Notes under the pieces: generated by a model
What the model was told of the DNA's origin: nothing
Seen by the model: only the letters and a program-made list of their open reading frames with translations
The model's database searches: none
Shown here: positions 6,214 to 9,649 of the stretch, one piece after another
Numbering within the stretch: position 1 is the first letter of the stretch
How the letters are laid out: the number at the start of each line of letters is the position of its first letter
Translations under genes and position numbers: made by a program
NCBI GenBank assembly: GCA_021772695.1
Contig: JAJFLL010000137.1
Span: 1-9,649, forward strand
Length of the DNA: 9,649 nucleotides
Origin: Deltaproteobacteria bacterium
Lineage (GTDB): Bacteria > UBA10199 > DSSB01
Direction: 5' to 3'

Positions 6214-6225
6214 TATACTTATAAT
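6197..6225 (+). promoter_or_regulatory. Alternative sigma-70-like promoter for the first paralog gene
   Basis: TTAATA (6197-6202), 17 bases, then TATAAT (6220-6225). The -10 is perfect but the -35 is weak and the whole region is AT-rich. I prefer the sigma-54 site just downstream as the main promoter. Confidence 0.25.
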
Positions 6226-6235
6226 CAAAAATCAT

Positions 6236-6252
6236 TTGGCATGACCTCTGCA
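6236..6252 (+). promoter_or_regulatory. Sigma-54 (RpoN) -24/-12 promoter for the first paralog gene
   Basis: TTGGCATGACCTCTGCA fits the known sigma-54 consensus YTGGCACGRNNNTTGCW at 12 of 14 informative positions. It keeps the near-invariant GG (6238-6239) and GC (6250-6251) exactly ten bases apart. Transcription would begin near 6263, giving a leader of about 40 bases to ATG 6302. Palindromes and a direct repeat lie 50-145 bp upstream of that start, as expected for enhancer-binding activators. Confidence 0.62.
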
Positions 6253-6267
6253 CTATTAAAGGGCGTC

Positions 6268-6292
6268 GGGCTGAACAAGCCCACTAAGGAGG
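6268..6292 (+). promoter_or_regulatory. Leader hairpin and strong ribosome binding site
   Basis: GGGCT (6268-6272) pairs with AGCCC (6278-6282) around a five-base loop. AAGGAGG (6286-6292) follows three bases later and lies nine bases before ATG 6302. The hairpin may protect the 5' end or tune initiation. Confidence 0.5.
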
Positions 6293-6301
6293 ATCGGAAT
6301 T

Positions 6302-8302
6302 ATGTCGAATACCCAGATTCAAACGCAAGCCCAGTCGGTTCATGTACCCAAAACCCTAGGTCACCACTACGACCCCCAGGCCAATCAGAGCACAGCCAAG
6401 GCCTTAGGCTCCGATCCTGCCTTGGCCCAATGGTATCAAGAGGCCTACGCCTATTATCAAAACGTCGCCTCGGGACAAAGCCCCCAACCGGATACTGCAT
6501 CTTGGAATGAATTCCTGACCCAAATGAATTGGGCCTATCAGCAATTGAGCTATGCTTCCCAAGGTGCCCAAAGTTTTGATTTCTTAGATAGTGGTTCTGG
6601 TGTCGACAATAGCCAAGCCGCTGACCCCTTCGGTGGACTTTTAGGTACCAATGGCAATTGGATCCACAACAACGCCGAAGCCCAAATGGGATTCTTGGGC
6701 GGCTATTCACGCGAAGTCTGGTCCAATGAAATCACCTACGACGTAGCGCCCCTCTCGGCGCATACCCAAGTCGTCAAAACCATGGACACCTCGGTGCAGC
6801 CTCCCGTCGAAGTCATCAAGATTAAAACCATGGATCCCGCAACGGGAACCGAAGACGTCATCACCATTCACGATTGGGAAGACGCCGACATCACCATTCG
6901 TGCCGGTGATCCGAGTTCCGTCACTGGCGCCGATGCCCTTGGCATTACCGTCGAAGAATTTAAAGAAGGCAATAGCGCCCCCGCAGTGCAGCAATCCAGC
7001 ATTCCCGGCGAAGCCCACGCCGAGTTGGACAACTATTGGATCTATGAAGCACGTGTCGGCGAAACCATCGAGTTCAGGCCTGAACCCAGCGGTGAAGGTG
7101 ATGTGGAATACCACGAAATCTACGGCGATTTTAGAATCGTCGGCCGTACCTCCGATCATTTTGTGGTCTCTAAAGGAATGCCTGGCGAACCCGATGGTTA
7201 CACCGTTGAGGTGCGACATCGAGACGGCAGCAAAGATATCTTTTATGTCAATAAAGGTGGGTTCCAAGGTGAAATCGCCGGCAACCCAGCCTATATCACC
7301 TGGGCTGACGGCACCCAATCGGCCGAGGACATCGCTGCCGGAGTTTACGAGGGTGTAGAGGAAGGCGTGCCCGCTGAATTCGAAGATGTTTTCAGCCTGC
7401 GTATTCCTGGACAAGTTACCAGCTCCGAGGAAGAAGTGAATTTCGGCGGAACGGCTCCCGATGATATCGAAGAAAGGGAAGTTGAATTCAGTGGTGTCAC
7501 CGAAACCCATAAAACGGCTATATATAATAATCCAGAGAACCAGGATGTTACCATCCAAGTAAATCATGGTGACGATGTGACTACCCACGAAGTATACGCC
7601 CCTGGAGTCGTCACCATCAATCCCGAAAGTTATCAAGATACGATCAGGGTGGAGAAAACCGGAGAAAGTACTTACCGAGTTTTCGTCGCCAAAGATGGTA
7701 AATCAGAAATTATTATCATTACTGGAGCCGAAAAAATTATTCTGAATGGCTTAGAGGCGAATGTGAACTTGGCAGGTCTTCCTGAGGAAGATCAGGTCGT
7801 CACCATGGGAACGAGCGGAACTACGCGAGCCACCCAGGAACCCGAAGCCTCTGAAGTAGACCTTCCCGACTATCCCGAAAACGTGTCATCGATGGTTCGT
7901 GGCGATCATCATGATCAATTAGGACGCCAGCTGGCCGAAGAAATCGAATTGGCTTTACACACCGGTGATTGGAGTGGAGTGCAAACCATGTTGGCCGGTG
8001 TCACCGATAATGGTACGGGCAATGACATGGTCCGTCACTATCTCTCAGCCTTGTACCGGGCCATGGTAGGTAGTAGCAGTATCGACCAAAATTCCCGCAA
8101 CCTTGATGAGGACGGCCTCAAAAAGGTATTGCAAAATATCCCCACCGACGTGCGCCGCACCTTGATCAATTATTTATACCACGAAGAAGGTAATGAGCGG
8201 CGTGGTAATGAGATCTGGGGAAATGTGCAGGCTAGACAGATATTAGTGGCCAGCATTACCGAGCAGGAATTCTCTGAAACCGGCAGCGCCGATGATGAGT
8301 AA
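6302..8302 (+). CDS. Large acidic cysteine-free protein of unknown family (first of two paralogs)
   Basis: I do not recognise this 666-residue protein. ATG 6302 is fixed by AAGGAGG nine bases upstream. There is no signal peptide and no membrane helix, and the protein contains no cysteine and is clearly acidic. Residues 1-35 are polar and look flexible. Residues 41-83 form a Trp/Tyr-rich helical block (LAQWYQEAYAYYQ; SWNEFLTQMNWAYQQL). DPFG (108) and NGNW (117) lead into a region with WSNEI (140) and DPATGTE (178). Two similar beta-rich segments follow, at about 253-316 and 415-473, each with HE-I/V-Y and Y-x-V-x-V before a DG turn. Residues 533-655 form a separate helical domain. Its tandem neighbour at 8493 is a paralog, with about 70% identity over the 43-residue helical block (30 of 43) and 54 of 97 over the next region. 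Lack of Cys, acidity and a polar N-terminus suit a secreted or surface protein without a Sec signal (for example a type III-like substrate), but that is inference. Confidence 0.9.
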   Translation: MSNTQIQTQAQSVHVPKTLGHHYDPQANQSTAKALGSDPALAQWYQEAYAYYQNVASGQSPQPDTASWNEFLTQMNWAYQQLSYASQGAQSFDFLDSGSGVDNSQAADPFGGLLGTNGNWIHNNAEAQMGFLGGYSREVWSNEITYDVAPLSAHTQVVKTMDTSVQPPVEVIKIKTMDPATGTEDVITIHDWEDADITIRAGDPSSVTGADALGITVEEFKEGNSAPAVQQSSIPGEAHAELDNYWIYEARVGETIEFRPEPSGEGDVEYHEIYGDFRIVGRTSDHFVVSKGMPGEPDGYTVEVRHRDGSKDIFYVNKGGFQGEIAGNPAYITWADGTQSAEDIAAGVYEGVEEGVPAEFEDVFSLRIPGQVTSSEEEVNFGGTAPDDIEEREVEFSGVTETHKTAIYNNPENQDVTIQVNHGDDVTTHEVYAPGVVTINPESYQDTIRVEKTGESTYRVFVAKDGKSEIIIITGAEKIILNGLEANVNLAGLPEEDQVVTMGTSGTTRATQEPEASEVDLPDYPENVSSMVRGDHHDQLGRQLAEEIELALHTGDWSGVQTMLAGVTDNGTGNDMVRHYLSALYRAMVGSSSIDQNSRNLDEDGLKKVLQNIPTDVRRTLINYLYHEEGNERRGNEIWGNVQARQILVASITEQEFSETGSADDE

Positions 8303-8318
8303 ACTGCAAGTGTTTCCA

Positions 8319-8347
8319 GGGCGCGGGGCCTCCCGCGCCCATTTCTA
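8319..8347 (+). terminator. Rho-independent terminator-like hairpin after the first paralog gene
   Basis: GGGCGCGGG (8319-8327) and CCCGCGCCC (8332-8340) form a perfect 9-bp GC stem with loop GCCT, beginning 17 bases after the stop codon. The following ATTTCTA is only moderately T-rich, so it may terminate incompletely or mainly protect the mRNA 3' end. Confidence 0.6.
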
Positions 8348-8353
8348 ACTTCT

Positions 8354-8380
8354 TGAAAATATTATAAAAATAAATTTTCA
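8354..8380. repeat. TGAAA-N17-TTTCA palindrome upstream of the second paralog gene
   Basis: TGAAAAT (8354-8360) and ATTTTCA (8374-8380) are perfect 7-bp inverted copies in an AT-rich island just after the terminator. Outer half-sites and spacing equal those at 6187-6213, and 18 of 27 positions are identical. AT-richness raises the chance background. Confidence 0.45.
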
Positions 8381-8458
8381 GCTCCCTACAGGCAACTCCG
8401 CCCCCGGCCCGGCCCGATACCCTTCTCCAGCATCAGGGGGGAAATCCTGCAAAGGGGG

Positions 8459-8486
8459 GTGCAGACTTCTGCACGCCATAAGGGGG
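8459..8486 (+). promoter_or_regulatory. Leader hairpin and ribosome binding site of the second paralog gene
   Basis: GTGCAG (8459-8464) pairs with CTGCAC (8469-8474) around ACTT. AAGGGGG (8480-8486) follows and lies six bases before ATG 8493. The layout repeats that of the first paralog gene. No convincing promoter is seen between the terminator and this point. Confidence 0.45.
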
Positions 8487-8492
8487 CTCTTG

Positions 8493-9649
8493 ATGCAATC
8501 AACTCACGTTACCACCGGCGCATCCGCCGGTTCCAAAACCTTTTTTCACCAACAATTAAAGACCTTGGGCTACGGCAACGACGCCAAGCACTTGGGCAAT
8601 TCGGCCAATCCTGAACTGGCTCAGTGGTATGAAGATGCCTACGCCTACTACCAACAGGTGCAGACGGGGCAAGCTCCCCGGCCCGATGCGGCCAGCTGGC
8701 AAGAATTCATGGAGCAGATGCAATGGGCTTACAGCCAATTGAGCAGTTCCCCTCAAGGCTCCTGGGATCCGGTGGCGGCCAATGCCAATGCGAATGGCAA
8801 TAATTCCTATACTGACAACGATCCCTTCGGCGCCATGCGTGGCGCCAACGGAAATTGGGTCCATAACGAAAGCAAAGCCAAGCTCGGATTCATCGGCAAT
8901 GACCAGCGGGATATCTGGAGCAATGAAATCGACCTGGAAGTCACTCCCCTATCGGCCAAAATAGAAATCATCAAGACCCTGGACGAATCCGGCCAACCTC
9001 CCGAAGAGGTCTTGAAAATTCGGGTCACCGATCCGGCCACGGGCACGGAGGCCCTCTATGTGATTCATGATTTTGAAGATGCCAAAATTCGCATTCATGC
9101 TCCCAACCCCGCAGGCCAAATCGAAGACCTGACCGGTCTCAATCCGGCCATTGTCGAGGCCATCGAACTCACCGAGGCCTCCCAACTCAATCAAGGTCCC
9201 GAGGCCAGCATTCCTGGCGAGCCAATGGAGGATCGAGAAGACGCCTTACTCTATGAAGGGTTCGCAGGAGAACCGGTGGAATTTCGAGTAGCGGGCAATG
9301 GCATTCCGGGCGACACCCAATACCATGTGGTCTATGGAGACACGGTGATTCGCACCCGCCCCACTGATGAAGTGGCCATTAGTCAAGATGCGACAGGGGT
9401 CATGGTATTCACCATCACCCACCGGGACGGCAGCATCGATGTCATCGAAGTCCAGGAAGGATACGAATCCACCGTCTATGCCAGAGAACAAACACTCACC
9501 ATCGACGGAATCGCCTATGAAGACCTCGATGAAATTCCCGAGGCCTTTGCCGAAGCCTTGACCATCAACGGCAAAGAGGACAGCACCGCGGCCCAAAAAT
9601 TTCCTGAAGATACGGAGCCGGACCGCATCGAAGAAGGCATCGCCTACTT
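8493..9649 (+). CDS. Second large acidic cysteine-free protein, paralog of the preceding gene (3' end outside window)
   Basis: The frame is open from ATG 8493 to the window end (385 codons plus two bases) with no stop. The start is supported by AAGGGGG six bases upstream; a TTG directly before it is less likely. The product has no recognised family. It repeats the first paralog in order: a polar N-terminus (1-40), the block LAQWYEDAYAYYQ and SWQEFMEQMQWAYSQL (42-84), DPFG (110), NGNW (119), WSNEI (142), DPATGTE (180), SIPGE (239-243), YGD (281-283) and HRDGS (310-314). An Asn/Ala-rich linker at about 95-106 differs from its sister. No cysteine, signal peptide or membrane helix is seen in the visible part. 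By comparison with the sister, roughly 280 residues including the helical C-terminal domain would lie beyond the window. The pair arose by tandem duplication, and a perfect 7-bp inverted repeat lies in codons 8-13. Confidence 0.88.
   Translation, partial: MQSTHVTTGASAGSKTFFHQQLKTLGYGNDAKHLGNSANPELAQWYEDAYAYYQQVQTGQAPRPDAASWQEFMEQMQWAYSQLSSSPQGSWDPVAANANANGNNSYTDNDPFGAMRGANGNWVHNESKAKLGFIGNDQRDIWSNEIDLEVTPLSAKIEIIKTLDESGQPPEEVLKIRVTDPATGTEALYVIHDFEDAKIRIHAPNPAGQIEDLTGLNPAIVEAIELTEASQLNQGPEASIPGEPMEDREDALLYEGFAGEPVEFRVAGNGIPGDTQYHVVYGDTVIRTRPTDEVAISQDATGVMVFTITHRDGSIDVIEVQEGYESTVYAREQTLTIDGIAYEDLDEIPEAFAEALTINGKEDSTAAQKFPEDTEPDRIEEGIAY

Noticed and set aside
6707..7636. 309-codon minus-strand ORF opposite the first paralog gene
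   Set aside because: It lies fully antisense to a gene with a strong ribosome binding site, a promoter and a clear paralog; its composition (many Phe, Gly, Asp, Val) is what the complement of a GAA/GAC/ACC-rich gene gives.
8435..8451. Possible sigma-54 promoter for the second paralog gene
   Set aside because: GG-N10-GC exists within a G run followed by CCTGCA, but most other consensus positions fail; the G run makes the spacing match easy by chance.

Overview
The window reads as a piece of chromosome from a Gram-negative bacterium of moderate GC content. The signs are a lipoprotein signal peptide with a lipobox, an A-type iron-sulfur carrier, an Mrp-type ATPase and a good sigma-54 (-24/-12) promoter. 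I cannot name the lineage from sequence alone; a delta-proteobacterium-like or related environmental group would fit but is a guess. There are no rRNAs, tRNAs, CRISPR arrays or insertion sequences.

Layout. 2-328 (+) is the 3' end of a probable metallo-beta-lactamase-fold hydrolase. It converges, two bases apart, on a small lipoprotein gene (minus). Next come iscA and iscS-type cysteine desulfurase genes (minus, ordered iscS then iscA), divergent across about 64 bp from an mrp/apbC gene (plus), making a compact iron-sulfur assembly locus with no scaffold gene inside the window. A patatin-like lipase-fold gene and a stand-alone hisC-like aminotransferase gene follow, both minus. Two unlisted small ORFs sit at their 3' sides and are only weakly supported.

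The most unusual part is the right third. Two tandem plus-strand genes (6302-8302 and 8493 to beyond the window end) encode large, acidic, cysteine-free paralogs that I do not recognise. They share a Trp/Tyr-rich helical N-terminal block and beta-rich repeats, and the first has a separate helical C-terminal domain. Neither has a signal peptide or membrane segment. The first gene is preceded by a strong sigma-54-type promoter (6236-6252) and, upstream of that, by several palindromes and a direct repeat placed where enhancer-binding activators usually bind. Both genes have a TGAAA-N17-TTTCA palindrome upstream and a small hairpin a few bases before the ribosome binding site. A perfect 9-bp GC hairpin closes the first gene.

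Working together: iscS, iscA and mrp plausibly act in one pathway (sulfur mobilisation, cluster carriage, ATP-dependent cluster transfer). The paralog pair looks like a separately regulated accessory unit, possibly secreted or surface proteins. That last role is inference from composition and regulation only.
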